Positions 9,370-19,361 of a DNA stretch of 20,000 nucleotides are shown one piece after another. How positions within the stretch are numbered: the stretch's first letter is position 1; each line of letters starts with the position of its first letter. This DNA is from Cristatella mucedo (Eukaryota; Bryozoa; Phylactolaemata; Cristatellidae), in NCBI GenBank assembly GCA_009760855.2, contig WPIO01000026.1, positions 4,297,501 to 4,317,500 of the forward strand, in the 5' to 3' direction. The notes below the pieces were generated by a model, which saw nothing but the letters and a program-made list of their open reading frames with translations, made no database searches and was not told the origin of the DNA. A program made the position numbers and the translations under genes.

Positions 9370-10160
9370 AGTAACAGCCTTCGATCGCTTAGAGGCTGGC
9401 TTACGGGCCGCTTGCTTCAGAGGCAAAATCGCTAGCAAAGCAGCTGTGCTTTGAAATTCCCGTACAGCGAAAGCAGCCATGGCGTCGCTAGGAAAGCTAC
9501 CACCGAGCTTATGGAGGATAAATAAGCAGCAATGTCGACTATGCAAATGAAAATTGCAAATATTGGGAGTGTCTCAGCTTCTGATGTGCTACAAGCTTGT
9601 CAACGTTTCTGCCAGAGGTCACACGGCTTACCACCAATTATTATAAACATGCAATATTTCGCCTGTCCTTGGTTCACAGTTCAGCTAAGCAGTTGTCATT
9701 TGCCTTGTTGGTAGGGTCACGACGTCCCTAAAAATCTCTCACGTTTAAAGATTAATAATCCGTAGTCTACAGCTTGGTGGAGATCTTGATGGGTCGTCAA
9801 TGATAGTGAAGAAAGTCCGACCTCAAAACATTTAGAAGTATTTGATGTCTAACGAGAAGAGTGCCAACTTTCGGGAAAGTATTTGAATTTTAAACTTGCA
9901 AGTATAGTTTAGAAGGAGGGTTCTAGATAACAACCATCCAGTTTTGGTTCTGAAATTGAGGTAATAATCCTTAAAAGTAGTTCAGCTAAGCAGGTTGCAG
10001 CCAGCACAAAAATCGCAGTGTTCAACTTTCTTTTGCATGGAATTCAAGCAACAGTACTTTACTAAAACATCTTTCCTCCACGTTACTAAAGGCGGTATAC
10101 ACTACTATGATAATGAGATCGTCACTGCCCTGCTCCTGATCGATCTCTCAACCGCTCGCG
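9370..10160. other. conserved upstream flank of gene copy A, no confirmed gene
   Basis: Visibly more similar to copy B (17380-18155) than the exons are, with long identical stretches. A minus-strand frame of 88 codons at 9280-9546 overlaps the TATA region, but it is shifted and interrupted in copy B, so I do not call it a gene. The high conservation could reflect regulatory function, gene conversion, or simply chance. Confidence 0.4.
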
Positions 10161-10277
10161 ACGGTGTGTGTAGCTACATTTTACAGGAACTACTTAGCAA
10201 AACAATAAGCTCAGCAGAGAATACAATGGAACGGTAAACATTCTATGTCTGTTGATCTCGCTAGATCCAGGTCATAG
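10161..10277. other. unassigned, between duplication and LTR-like segment
   Basis: No similarity to copy B and nothing recognised. Confidence 0.4.
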
Positions 10278-10304
10278 TGTAGCGCCTAGCTGGCCTTGGC
10301 TTAA

Positions 10305-10340
10305 TTTTAGTGCGAACAGGAACTGTTCGGCGGGCTAAAA
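10305..10340. repeat. nested hairpin
   Basis: CGAACAG and CTGTTCG (10313-10319 and 10323-10329) form a 7 bp stem with a GAA loop, flanked by TTTTAG and CTAAAA that pair outside it. Confidence 0.6.
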
Positions 10341-10827
10341 CTCCTTTGTCTTGGAGCAGTGAGCCAGAGAGGAGCGCCAGTGTGGTTAGAGAGCAAGAGC
10401 TTAAGAGCGAGCCAGGAACCTCGGAGACCAGAGGTGGCGATTCGGCCTTAGGAATTGGTCTGATACTCGCGGGAGCTGCTGATTGATGTTGGCTGGCCTG
10501 TCAGTCTCGGCCATAACTCTGCACAAAAAGAATCGTCTGTAACCTATTCGGCATTCAAGCTGGACAGGGGTGCCCTTCCAGTGGCCTAGTGGCGCTATTA
10601 ATTCCTTACCGTAATGGACCATGGTGTCGGAGCCAATACCACTGACCTCTTGCCCCATTGTCTCAGCTAGGTATTTAAGAGTCGAGCGACGCTCGCTCTT
10701 GGTCTTTTATTCGGCCCCTCTCTTCGGCCTCGCTTCGACGCCGTCGGACTCGTTTCTCTGACAGGGAGGGAGGAGGTCGGGCTGTTCGCCGGCGATTGAC
10801 CGGACAGGACGAGACAGCTCTATGAGG

Positions 10828-10848
10828 ATTCGGTGGACTCCACCGAAT
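10828..10848. repeat. perfect 10 bp palindrome
   Basis: ATTCGGTGGA, one central base, then TCCACCGAAT. The arms are perfect reverse complements. Confidence 0.7.
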
Positions 10849-11280
10849 ACTATCGTATAGCACCCGTGCTCGCACTTTGCGTTTGGTAGGCGTGTGCGCT
10901 TGGTCCCAGCATAGGTATTTGCCCATGCGAACTAGAAGTAGTTCGGCGTAGTGCGTACGGTACTCCTGCCGTTAAGGTGGAAGCGGAGCTGTAGTTCCCC
11001 GGTCAGGGCCTAGGCTCCGGTTCGGGCTCCTCGTCTCATTTGGGTCGTTCCCCACAATAGACTTCGGTAGCTTAAGTGCGGGAACGTATTCCCTCCGCAA
11101 GAGTGCTTGTGCTGTGGAGAGCGTGCGAGGAGTGTGGAGATAAAACTGAGCTAGACGCGAAATAACTTTGCGCTTGCGAATAAAGCTCAGTAAAATCCCC
11201 AATTTGTGCGTCTCGATTTCCAATTCAAGTCACGGACTCACGACCCCCTTTAGTAATGATAAGTAGGTCAGTGCCAGAAA

Positions 11281-11400
11281 CGCTCGTTCCGTGGCGGCCT
11301 GCTTATTGCGCGTTGACGCGCACCGAACGGCATCAGGCGGTAGGTTAAGCCGCTAGGTAAGCGGCAGTTTAAGCTTACTCCGCCGAGCCTTCGGCGGTAC
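11281..11400. repeat. cluster of short perfect hairpins
   Basis: TGCGCGT/ACGCGCA (11307-11322), GCCGC/GCGGC (11349-11365) and CCGCCGA/TCGGCGG (11380-11397) lie within 120 bp. They may belong to the adjoining LTR-like segment. No RNA gene was recognised. Confidence 0.5.
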
Positions 11401-11639
11401 AATAGTATGACCAAATCTCATCCCCCAGACCACCAGTGTAGTCCCACAATGATCCGTTGTCAGTCGTTTGCTTTACTCTACGTATACGAAACATCGGGTG
11501 ACATAGTTTATGGTCCATAGGATCAGCCATCACGTTCAATGCTCTCTATAATTAGACGTATTGTATTTCAATATTAGTGTCGTCAAATGCCTTGAAATGA
11601 CTCTCAATTTAAACTATGGAATTGCGGACGTTTATGCTC

Positions 11640-11830
11640 TGTCGTAGATAAATTATCTTCCAACTAAACGTAGACAAAACAAAAGTTATAGCATTTGGAA
11701 ATTTTAGGAATTTAGTTGGATTATGAAACCTCGAATATTTTGTAATTCGCGCCTTTGAGTTATGGTCACCTACTGCTTAAATTTAGGTGTTGTCTTCAAA
11801 ATCTGCTTATTTTTTATCGGCGATACTGCG
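11640..11830 (+). pseudogene. very decayed LINE RT fragment
   Basis: Reads NYLQLNVDKTKVIAFGNF, then after stops and a shift NLGVVFK. These match the FQKLNDDKTNLIVMG and NLGVIFQ segments of the LINE at 6968-8276 in the right order and spacing. Older than the other copies. Confidence 0.6.
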
Positions 11831-13310
11831 AATCAGCCTCCATGGCGAGCACTCACGTCATATGCAAATGGATCAATATTGATCGTCTGCCAGAGCAGCT
11901 TGTAAAAACATTTAATTAGACTCTCTGCATTTTTAGGCTGAACTGTCAGGTTCTGTTTTGACGGGGATGGCGAAAAAGCCTCAGAATTTTAATGCTGTCT
12001 TAAATAATGGGTGCGATGCCAGAAAAATATTCCAGAGCTTCCGCCGCGTATATTTGTTGGCTAAGCAACTTTGATGGCTCCAGGTCAGTCGACAACAACA
12101 AGGTAACGTTCTTAAGCTCCGGCAAACGACTCGCTATGGCTTGCATCATCCAGACCTGGCCCAGCTTGCTTACCTATTTCAGACTCTTCGTGATGTCAGG
12201 TTCTTATACAACTGTGAATAAACTTTTCTGGTAATTGACCGTTAGACTGTATGATACGAGTTTTTTACCTTTCCTGGTTAAGATTGTACGAATCGATTCC
12301 AGGATACTCAATGCAACGCCTGCCCAAAATTCACTAATTCAGGACAGCATTGCGCATGCGTAATATGGCTATTGAAGTTCGTGACGAATAGTTAATATAG
12401 GCTTAGCTGTCGTTCAAATGGCAGTCGCCGGTCACTCTAATTCTTCCCTAATTATAATACCCAATCTGCCGTTAATGCGAATTCCAATTACTTCCATTCA
12501 CTTTAATTTGCTTTTGGTTCTGCTCGTTCAGCAAATCTATCTAAACTGCTAACTAATCAGGCTAGGAATAGTAAGACCAGCTCTTCTAGTTCAAATCATT
12601 CAGCAGTGTCTCTTACCAACCTCTAATTCGACGGACATGGTATCTGTAGTTCGTATGCTCGCAATGAATGAAATTCAATCCTGACTGACATTCACAGCCT
12701 CTCCTGGCTTGGAGGATTGAAAATATGCTATGAAAGTAGATGTTTCCACAGCATGTGCTAAGTCCTTTAACGTGTCTTTAGCTTTGTATCAGGAGGCACG
12801 TTAGCGATTATGTCGTTGACGTAATTTCTGTAGAGCATATGCAAAGTGCCTTTGAAGTGATTTCGTTTTTCAGTGTTTGTGTTTTTATATTAAAAAAATA
12901 CTCATACTATTATCCACAATTGTACATTTAACCTGATTCGACCGTTAAGGATCCTTATGATCTTGTGTTCATTAAGATAACCTTGCACGGCCTTCATCTC
13001 TACAGACAAGCTTGGTTTAATGATTCTGCCTAGCAAAAATTAAAACTGTATAGGCAGCTTAAATTTGAGGAAAACGCCGCATTAACGTAATAATCTAGTA
13101 TTAGTATTGTCCCCACGCTGAGACTGTATCAATTGATCCCTAATAATAAAGAGATGAGTGAAATTGCATGGCACCATAGAAGCGACTAGAACTATCATAT
13201 GTAATTGTCGGGAAATGTGACGGTGGTTTTTCCTTTGAACTTGCTAGTTGAAACGACTATGACACGTATTTGCAGTAAATACTGCTTTTCTGAGCTGCTA
13301 TTCAAACATA
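11831..13310. other. unassigned stretch
   Basis: AT-rich with many stops in all frames. A 75-codon open frame at 12007-12234 has no recognised motif and no paralogue here. It may include further LINE remnants, since LINE pieces lie on both sides in the same orientation. Confidence 0.3.
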
Positions 13311-13830
13311 GTTGCTTTCGTATAACCGCATACCCTCTGAACGTGCTAAGCTGCTAGCTTTTATTTTGACAGCTAGATCCTCTACATTTGCCGTAGCTTG
13401 CCTAGTGAGCATCGTGCCACCTGCTTTTCGGAATCTTAACGTTTACCTATATCTCCTACAAACCTTAAATTCTTTGGAGACCGTGCGTTTAGGTCGTGTG
13501 CCCCAAAGTCTGGAACTCACTCCCAATTTGCGTGGCGACATCTCTTGACTGAACCATATATAATAAGAAACTGAAAGCACGTCTGTTTCACACAGCAAAA
13601 GGTGAGTTGACTAGATTTGACCTTTATGTTCTTGTGCGTGATGAACCGCGCATGCTGACTCTAACCATTCTTGCACGCTCACCTTGTGCACATCACTCCT
13701 AACTGTGTTATTCCCGTCGCTAATTGAGCATGCTATTGCTAACTGTTCAATAGTGTTACCCTTGCAGCATATGTAAAGTCCCTAGAAAGAGATTAAGTTC
13801 TCGACGGCTCTATACGAAATGCAATAATAT
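13311..13830 (+). pseudogene. decayed 3' end of CR1/L2-like LINE
   Basis: From about 13379 it follows 7690-8160 of the LINE at 6968-8276. Matches include TGCTTTTCGGAATC, TTCTTTGGAGACCGTGCGTTTAG, GTCTGGAACTC, CTCTTGACTGAAC, the 3' UTR landmarks CATGCTGACTCTAACCA and CACATCACTCCTAAC, and the tail AAAGTCCCTAGAAAGAGATT. The terminal hairpin is damaged and no triplet tail survives. Probably the same old insertion as 11640-11830. Confidence 0.75.
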
Positions 13831-14519
13831 TATCTTTTCATTAGTAGCATGCAACTAATTTAAGATCTCCAGTGGTTATTCCCAGTCAATTGCAAGAATA
13901 TATAACTCTACCAGATAAAGCGAAATAGCTTCCATCAATTGTCCCTGTGATGATTACAAACTGTGACAATTTTGACTTAGCTGAGAAATTATTGGAATTG
14001 CAAAGAAATATATCAACTCTCAAGACGTAACATCCAACTAGTGTTATCCTCACATTCTATTGTGCAATGACTTGGAAAAGTTTGCTCGATTGGTGCCAAA
14101 GGTTCAACTAAGAAGTTGAACTGTGCTGTGATCCTAAAACAATTAAACTGTAAGCTTCCAACACAAAGTATCATGCTCCTCATTTTTATGAGTAAAGAAA
14201 CAATTAGCCATGCTTTAGGATAGAATATTAGTCAACACGTTTACCTTCGCTCAACCTTATAAACGTGTAGTAGATTCAGGCCAAAGAACAACTCGCTTAA
14301 GCGCCTAATGTTAGTGATCCAGTTAATATATTAGTGATCTAGTTAGTATAGTACTACCGGCCGCTGCCGTGGAGAGAAACGACTGATTACGCGAAGATGA
14401 ATAGCTGCTAAGCAGCCTGTCTTTCTACGAGAATTTTCAGCTCCAAACATGAACCGAACTTTCTTGAGCTGGAACAATCAATTAAAACCCAATGCTGAGG
14501 AGCTAACTGACTGCAACGT
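13831..14519. other. unassigned, with a 20 bp tandem duplication
   Basis: No gene seen. 14311-14330 and 14331-14350 are a two-copy tandem repeat (TTAGTGATCCAGTTAATATA with two substitutions in the second copy). Confidence 0.5.
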
Positions 14520-14925
14520 AGTTTTCATCAGAAGTAGTAGCTGCACCAGAAGAGCCGTTTTCTCGACAGCCACATAAGTTTTCCTTTCAAGTGCTCAAAC
14601 TTTCCAACATGCAGTATGGCAAACGTGCAGCCCGGGTAATACCTACACACCATGGCTACGTTAGACCGTGTTTGAAGAGTTCCTGTATCAACGTCTGTCG
14701 TGGCCTACTTGGCCACCTTTGGAGAGTTCAAGAGGGAGCCTCAAGTCAAACCGATCACCACCGAATGGATTTTTGGTTATGAATTTCGCAACTTTCGTGT
14801 TAAAAGAATCCTAACTGAAGTTCACTGGCTCCATACAGAGCACCTTGTCGATTGCAAGCTGGATCTGCACCATTTAAGTTCCCTTCAATACCTGCTGTGG
14901 CCTACCAATCCCATTTCAAAATTAT
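14520..14925 (+). mobile_element. decayed LINE-like block D, copy 2
   Basis: Partner of 5200-5515. Plus-strand reading shows GKRAARVI, then ILTEVHWLHTEHLVDCKL and LHHLSSLQYLLWP, recalling the 'AARL...LADLHWLP...DFKVLSLTFRSLHSMAP' order of LINE C-termini. It has frameshifts and no complete ORF. It lies about 0.8 kb beyond the end of the intact gene. Confidence 0.5.
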
Positions 14926-15446
14926 GCTAAACGACATTATACTTCCTGGTCGGACAATTTTTTTCTCAGGTTGGTATCCAGCTAACCCTAAAGCCTCATA
15001 CACTAGGCTAATTTTTGCATGCACCGAACTCTACGTGATAAGTCCGACTCCTAATGTTACATCACCTCGCTCGGTGACAGCTCGGAGGCACATAAAATTC
15101 GCTCTATCGTCGGCGGTATTTTCTGGCTTCTACAACATTTTGTACATTTTCTTAAGCATCTTTGCCTTTCGCATTATCCTATTAGCTAACTGACAGGCTT
15201 CCTCAGCGGAAAAGTTCAAGTTCGTTAAACGAGTAGCTATTTCCTGAGACTTGCGGAATAATTACTCACTCTGAGTTGCGAAGAATAGCACTTAATCGGC
15301 TATATCCTAATCGCTAGTACGGTTAAAAATACTTTAAAGTGTAAAGTTTTTCTTACGCAAACTATTTCTAATGAGTTCACCACGGACCTCAGACGATATT
15401 GACAGATGTACCGAAAAAATATTCATTCATTACCAACGTGATATTT
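14926..15446. other. unassigned
   Basis: An open plus-strand frame to 15193 ends in a hydrophobic stretch (FYNILYIFLSIFAFRIILL), but it has no recognised family and overlaps LINE remnant at its left. I treat it as chance. Confidence 0.35.
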
Positions 15447-15452
15447 TTTATT
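15447..15452 (-). terminator. possible polyadenylation signal of the copy B gene
   Basis: Minus-strand AATAAA about 295 bp past the stop codon. In AT-rich sequence this could be chance. Confidence 0.3.
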
Positions 15453-15746
15453 GGTGCTAATAAAATTCTGACACGTTCAAATTGAAGTCATTTTAAAATT
15501 AAAAAACTAGACCACGATTTTTATCTCGTCAAGTTTGGTTATAGAGTTTGACAGTGAGAAAACGAGGCATTATATAGCTACTATTAGCACGATTCAAGCT
15601 TGCTGTGATTGCAGGATTGTCACCGAGGCTTGAACTGAGCAAGTCTCAAAGTTAGTCGTGAGAGAAGAGAAATTTGTTTTTCTTGCACTTTACATGGAAT
15701 ACTGCTGGCTACATGCAATAATGCCACTTTCCTTCAAACCACTGGT

Positions 15747-17020
15747 TCAGTAAATGTCTTCGGTCTTAAAAATGTAGTCGATTGCAAGCTGGGGTAGCGT
15801 AACAATCTTAGACCAGTCAAAGCAATACTTGTCAAAAGTCGGAGGGTCGACAATCCATTTTTTCACGCCAAATGACACCAGATAAACTTGTGGTTGATCA
15901 GGTCCTTTAGCTAGAAAAGCGCCTGAAAGGTCGAAATGACTGTCAATTAAAGTAATCAAAGGATACATGAGCACATGCGAAGCCTTTATCCGACATATCA
16001 CCAGAGCCTCCAATACCAATTATAATCCAACATTTTGCTTCAGACAAATTCCATTGTTCCAAAAGAGCATGGGTAATTATGTGACTATGATAATCACTTG
16101 ACAGGTCTAACTAGTGTAAGCGTTTGAACATACTTGCAAAGCTACGTATTTATTGACCTCGAACCCATGCTTAAGCAGTGAGAAAATGTATGTTGTTGTG
16201 TTTTAGCAGTGTTCACTCGAAAGTCCATTACGTAACTAGTTAGTACTGTACTTGACATTTTAGCATAGTTGAATTTCCTGACAAATTAGAGAAATTCATG
16301 AGGACAACGTAATGCTGAGAAACACGAACGGGTCCTTGGAAATCTTGCACCTCTCATCAGTTGAGGAAAAACGCTACGACTGAAGCAGCCAGCTTTTTAC
16401 GTATTTGGATTACGATATTGGGATGCGACATCGTCGTATGATCGACCGTCCTCTCAAGTTCGAAGCCCGAAACATTCATCGTACTTAAGTTGCAATGTCA
16501 CCAGATAAAGGTTGACTACTTCTTCCCATTGACACGTTAACTTCCCGAACTCTGGTAGATTGAGCAACATCTGGAAATTCGCACCAAATAGATACAGCAA
16601 AATAGGTGTTTACCATCCGCAATGTCACTTCCAATTGCAATCTTTGTAGTTATCGAATCAACGGTCTTTATGCAGTCCCACGAGCGAAAAAGGTTGTTGT
16701 ACGTATTTTCATTTGGGATCCATCTAAGTAAACCATCAATCACAACATAAACCTTGGGCGAGCTCGACTCTTTGACGAGTAGACCGTTTGACGAAGAATC
16801 GGGTCCTGGCGATGCCGACACTATAACCAAGCAGGTAGCTGAAATAGGTTGATTACGCGAATGCATTTGCCGAGAGGTGGTACGACATAGATTTCAGTTT
16901 CTTTAGCAGGCGATCGAGCAATTTCATAGTAAACGTCATTATTTTATACCGATGGAGTATTTTAGAATATATTTGAGGAAGTGAATACTTACCAAGAAGT
17001 TTTGCTGCAAGTTGCATCAT
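15747..17020 (-). CDS. small secreted protein with two tandem Trp-Ile repeats (copy B, intact)
   Basis: Three exons: 17020-16993, 16838-16614 and 15922-15747. Introns of 154 bp (GTAAGTAT...TTTCAG) and 691 bp (GTAAAC...CTTTCAG) are both phase 1, and the frame stays open for 142 residues to TGA. Residues 1-18 (MMQLAAKLLATCLVIVSA) look like a signal peptide, so the product is probably secreted. Residues ~27-84 and ~84-142 are two copies of one repeat, each with (N/D)G, VY(V/L)V, a G three or four residues before W-I, T(Y/F), and a later W-(D/S)-x-I: W49/W107, W63/W121, C65/C118. The two mature cysteines could pair. Similar 'RWIPN' repeats exist in secreted proteins of bacteria and others as I recall them, but I know no assigned function. 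The ATG pair at 17020 gives the best signal peptide; exon 1 could extend upstream. Expression is unproven. Confidence 0.75.
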
Positions 17021-18155
17021 TTCTTTAGAACTCTTCTCTTCGAAACTCCTTCTACCGTATGGGAGTATTTATGCATACGGAATGGGAGGATATCAATTTT
17101 TTAATCCGACTTGACGAGATTGCATTACGAAGGCGTATACCCGGTCCGTTATATGCAGGCTCCATTCTGGGAATACTGAGGAATGAGTTCTCCTGCCCAA
17201 GATTCCTACGGAACCAATGTCGTCCATCCAGTCGTACCTCTTTAGATTTAGCCCTACAAAGCTTGGCTTTACAATCGCTGAACACTGAGTACATATGACT
17301 ATCTCTGGCAAGAGCAGAGAAAAGGATCCGTGCTGGCTTTCCTAGTCGGAGCTGTTTTATACTAGCATTCAGGTACTGAAGCACAGGCTCAATTAACTGA
17401 GCCAGCCTTCGATCGCTTAGAGGCTGGCTTCCGGGTAGCTCTGCTTCAGTGGCACCATGGCTAGCAAACCAGCTGTGCTTTGAAATTTCTGTACAGCGAA
17501 AGCAGCCATGGCGTCGCTAGGAAAGCTACCACCGAGCTTATGGAGGATAAATAAGCAGAAACTTCGATCATGCAAAGGAAAATTGCAAACGTTTAGAGTG
17601 TCTCAGTTTTTGATGTGCTACAAGCTTGTCAACGTTTCTGCCAGAGGTCACACGGCTTACCACCAATTATAAACATGCAATATTTCACCAGTCCTTGGTT
17701 CACAGTTCAGCTAAGCAGTTGTCATTTGCCTTATTGGTAGGGTCACGACGTCCCTTAAAATCTTCCATATTCAAAGAGTAAAAATCCGCGGTCTACATCT
17801 TGGCGTCGACCATGATAAGTCGTGAATGATCGTGCGGAATGTCCGACCACGAAACTTTTGGAAGTATTTATGTCTAACAAGAAAAGCATCAACTTTCGTC
17901 GACCTATTTGAATTTTAAAATTGAGAGCATATCTAAGAAAGAGAGTTCTAGATAACAACCATCCAGTTTTGGTTCTAACATTTAGTCACATTTTTTTAAA
18001 AGAACTGCAGTTAAGAAGCTTGTAACACGAATATAAAATGTTGTGCTTGAACTTTTTTCTACATGGAATTCAAGCAACAGCACTTCACTAGAACTTCTTT
18101 CCTTCACGCTATTAAAGGCAGTATACACCACTATGATAATGAGACCGTCACTGCC
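16257..18155. repeat. segmental duplication unit, copy B
   Basis: Collinear with 8277-10160. It carries the intact exons 1 and 2, intron 1, part of intron 2 and about 1.1 kb of upstream sequence. It ends abruptly where the GC-rich tract begins. Compared with copy A it has a short insertion near 17378-17400 containing GGCTCA...TGAGCC. Confidence 0.85.
17355..17361 (-). promoter_or_regulatory. TATA box, copy B gene
   Basis: Minus-strand TATAAAA (context GCTAGTATAAAACAGC), about 335 bp upstream of the ATG, conserved with 9354-9360 in copy A. It implies a 5' UTR of about 300 nt, or a 5' UTR intron. Confidence 0.5.
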
Positions 18156-18263
18156 TATCGGGAGTGTCTCTATATTTCCATTGGGAGTTTCCGGCTTATT
18201 CATCCTTATTGCAGGTCCTGAGGCCGAGGCGCCGCTTACCGTCCGGTTTGCAACGACTCGGCA

Positions 18264-18289
18264 CTGTTTCGCTGTTCGCAGCGAAACGG
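18264..18289. repeat. hairpin with TTCG loop
   Basis: GTTTCGCTG and CAGCGAAAC (18266-18274, 18279-18287) form a perfect 9 bp stem closing a TTCG tetraloop, extended by a wobble and a C-G pair. Confidence 0.75.
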
Positions 18290-18634
18290 CGAAAGTGCGG
18301 CCGGCGACCCATCACGCGCGTCCATCCAACGCGGCGCGGCGCGGCGCGAGCTAACTTTCTCAGCCGCGCCGCGAGAGCCAATTGACCTTGACCGCCCGCT
18401 ACCACGAGCCGGCGTAGCCGGGAATCGCCAGCAGTCGCTCGCTACCTGCTGCAGCCGTACCTGCGGACTCGCCGCTTGCGGGCGGCCGCTCGGCGGCGGG
18501 ATGCACGTACTTACTGTTATTGCAGGCAATTTCGAGTGGATATGGCAGCGATTAGGCAGCTGAGCTGTGCGCGAGCGAGGCGACGTGGAGAGTGACCACG
18601 GCGGCTGGGATAAACCGAATCCGCTCAGGCCGGT

Positions 18635-18640
18635 TATAAA
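18635..18640 (+). promoter_or_regulatory. possible TATA box
   Basis: TATAAA in GGTTATAAAGAGGG, standing out in an otherwise GC-rich tract. No transcript start or gene could be tied to it. Confidence 0.3.
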
Positions 18641-18693
18641 GAGGGTGCTGACCATTCTGGGGTCCTCGGTGTGACGTCGCCGTCGCCCTGGCG

Positions 18694-18719
18694 ACCGCAA
18701 GGTGCCCCCCCCTTGCGGT
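18694..18719. repeat. hairpin with C-rich loop
   Basis: ACCGCAAGG and CCTTGCGGT form a 9 bp stem around a TGCCCCCC loop. Confidence 0.65.
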
Positions 18720-18960
18720 TCGGGCGGTGGCTACATAGGACAGGGCAAGTGTTGCTTAGGCGTCGGACCTGCGTTGGTGACCGAGGAGGCCAGTCCTTTG
18801 GAGTTTATTCGTGAACGAGCTGACCCGGAATGGAGGACCATGACAACGGCGTGGGCCCGCGCCAGCGCCGCAAAGACTCCGGTTGAATGAGCGGGGGGGG
18901 GGGAGGCAGCCTCGCAGCGGCGGCGGCGCTCCAGGTATTAAATTACGGGGTGGTCCACCG

Positions 18961-19230
18961 TCACCACCGCCACCGAGATGGCCCGGTCCGCGAGCGAAAT
19001 TGAGCCGCGAGAGCACTCATGCCCGTCAGCAACGGGCGACCCAGATAGTAGTCCTGCCCGCGCTGCTTTAGTTCGTCCGCTCGGCCGCATGTGGTCGCGT
19101 TCTGGAACGCCACGTCGAAGCTGTCGGCGTTCTCTCGCCGCAGCTTCAGGCTGCCGAGGACGGGCGATTTCAGCGCCGGCCAACGGAAAGCAGACGGACG
19201 GAAACGAGCTTGTTGACAGCAGATAGTAGA
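18961..19230 (-). other. open frame with protein-like composition
   Basis: An 89-residue minus-strand open stretch with no ATG until near its end, so at best an exon. It includes LKLRRENADSFDVAFQN, GRADELKQRGQDYYLGRP and LLTGMSALAAQF. Unlike the overlapping frames, which are Arg/Pro/Gly-dominated, it has a balanced composition with Asp, Glu, Phe, Asn and Tyr. Family not recognised; it may still be chance. Confidence 0.2.
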
Positions 19231-19313
19231 CTACCGGACGGCGCGAGGCGTTGACGGCGTAGACGGCGCGAGCAACGGCGCCTCCTCCGCCTCTTAGCGA
19301 CTGCGCGAGAGCT

Positions 19314-19361
19314 TCGAGCGTGCCTCCGACGCCGCCGAGGCGGCGGCGGAGGCACGCTCGA
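19314..19361. repeat. 48 bp near-perfect palindrome
   Basis: Outer arms TCGAGCGTGCCTCCG and CGGAGGCACGCTCGA pair perfectly over 15 bp. After one A-G mismatch, CGCCGCC and GGCGGCG pair over 7 bp with only a GA centre. Confidence 0.85.

Larger units (their letters stand above)
8277..10160. repeat. segmental duplication unit, copy A
   Basis: Collinear with 16257-18155: intron 2, exon 2, intron 1, exon 1 and about 1.1 kb of upstream sequence. Exact or nearly exact landmarks include GGGTCCTTGGAAATCTT, GAACTCTGGTAGATTGAGC, GGAAAGCTACCACCGAGC, CAAGCTTGTCAACGTTTC and GGAATTCAAGCAACAG. Similarity stops abruptly at about 10160 (18155 in copy B), after CGTCACTGCC. Confidence 0.85.
10278..11260 (+). mobile_element. 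candidate solo LTR
   Basis: A GC- and CpG-richer segment beginning TGTAGCGCC. It contains a TATA-like TATTTAAGAG at about 10672, a downstream region of ~500 bp, and a polyadenylation signal GAATAAAG at about 11178. That order (U3, TATA, R, AATAAA, U5) is what an LTR shows. It has no gag or pol neighbour, and I could not find convincing CA end or target-site duplication. It could instead be a host promoter/CpG-rich element. It also holds several perfect short palindromes. Confidence 0.35.

Noticed and set aside
9280-9546. 88-codon minus-strand frame with MAAFAVREFQSTAALLA
   Set aside because: It overlaps the conserved TATA box and is frameshifted and stopped in copy B.
11380-11397. Rho-independent-terminator-like hairpin
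   Set aside because: There is no T run after it and the context is eukaryotic.
12007-12234. 75-codon open frame
   Set aside because: No recognised motif, no paralogue in the window, and flanked by decayed LINE sequence.
14844-15795. The 16-mer GTCGATTGCAAGCTGG shared by LINE block D (near 14850) and exon 3 of the intact gene (near 15777)
   Set aside because: The similarity does not extend beyond the 16-mer, and the two lie in unrelated contexts; treated as chance.
18236-18700. 154-codon minus-strand open frame
   Set aside because: Arg/Pro/Ser-rich in a very GC-rich tract where stop codons are rare in every frame; no motif seen.
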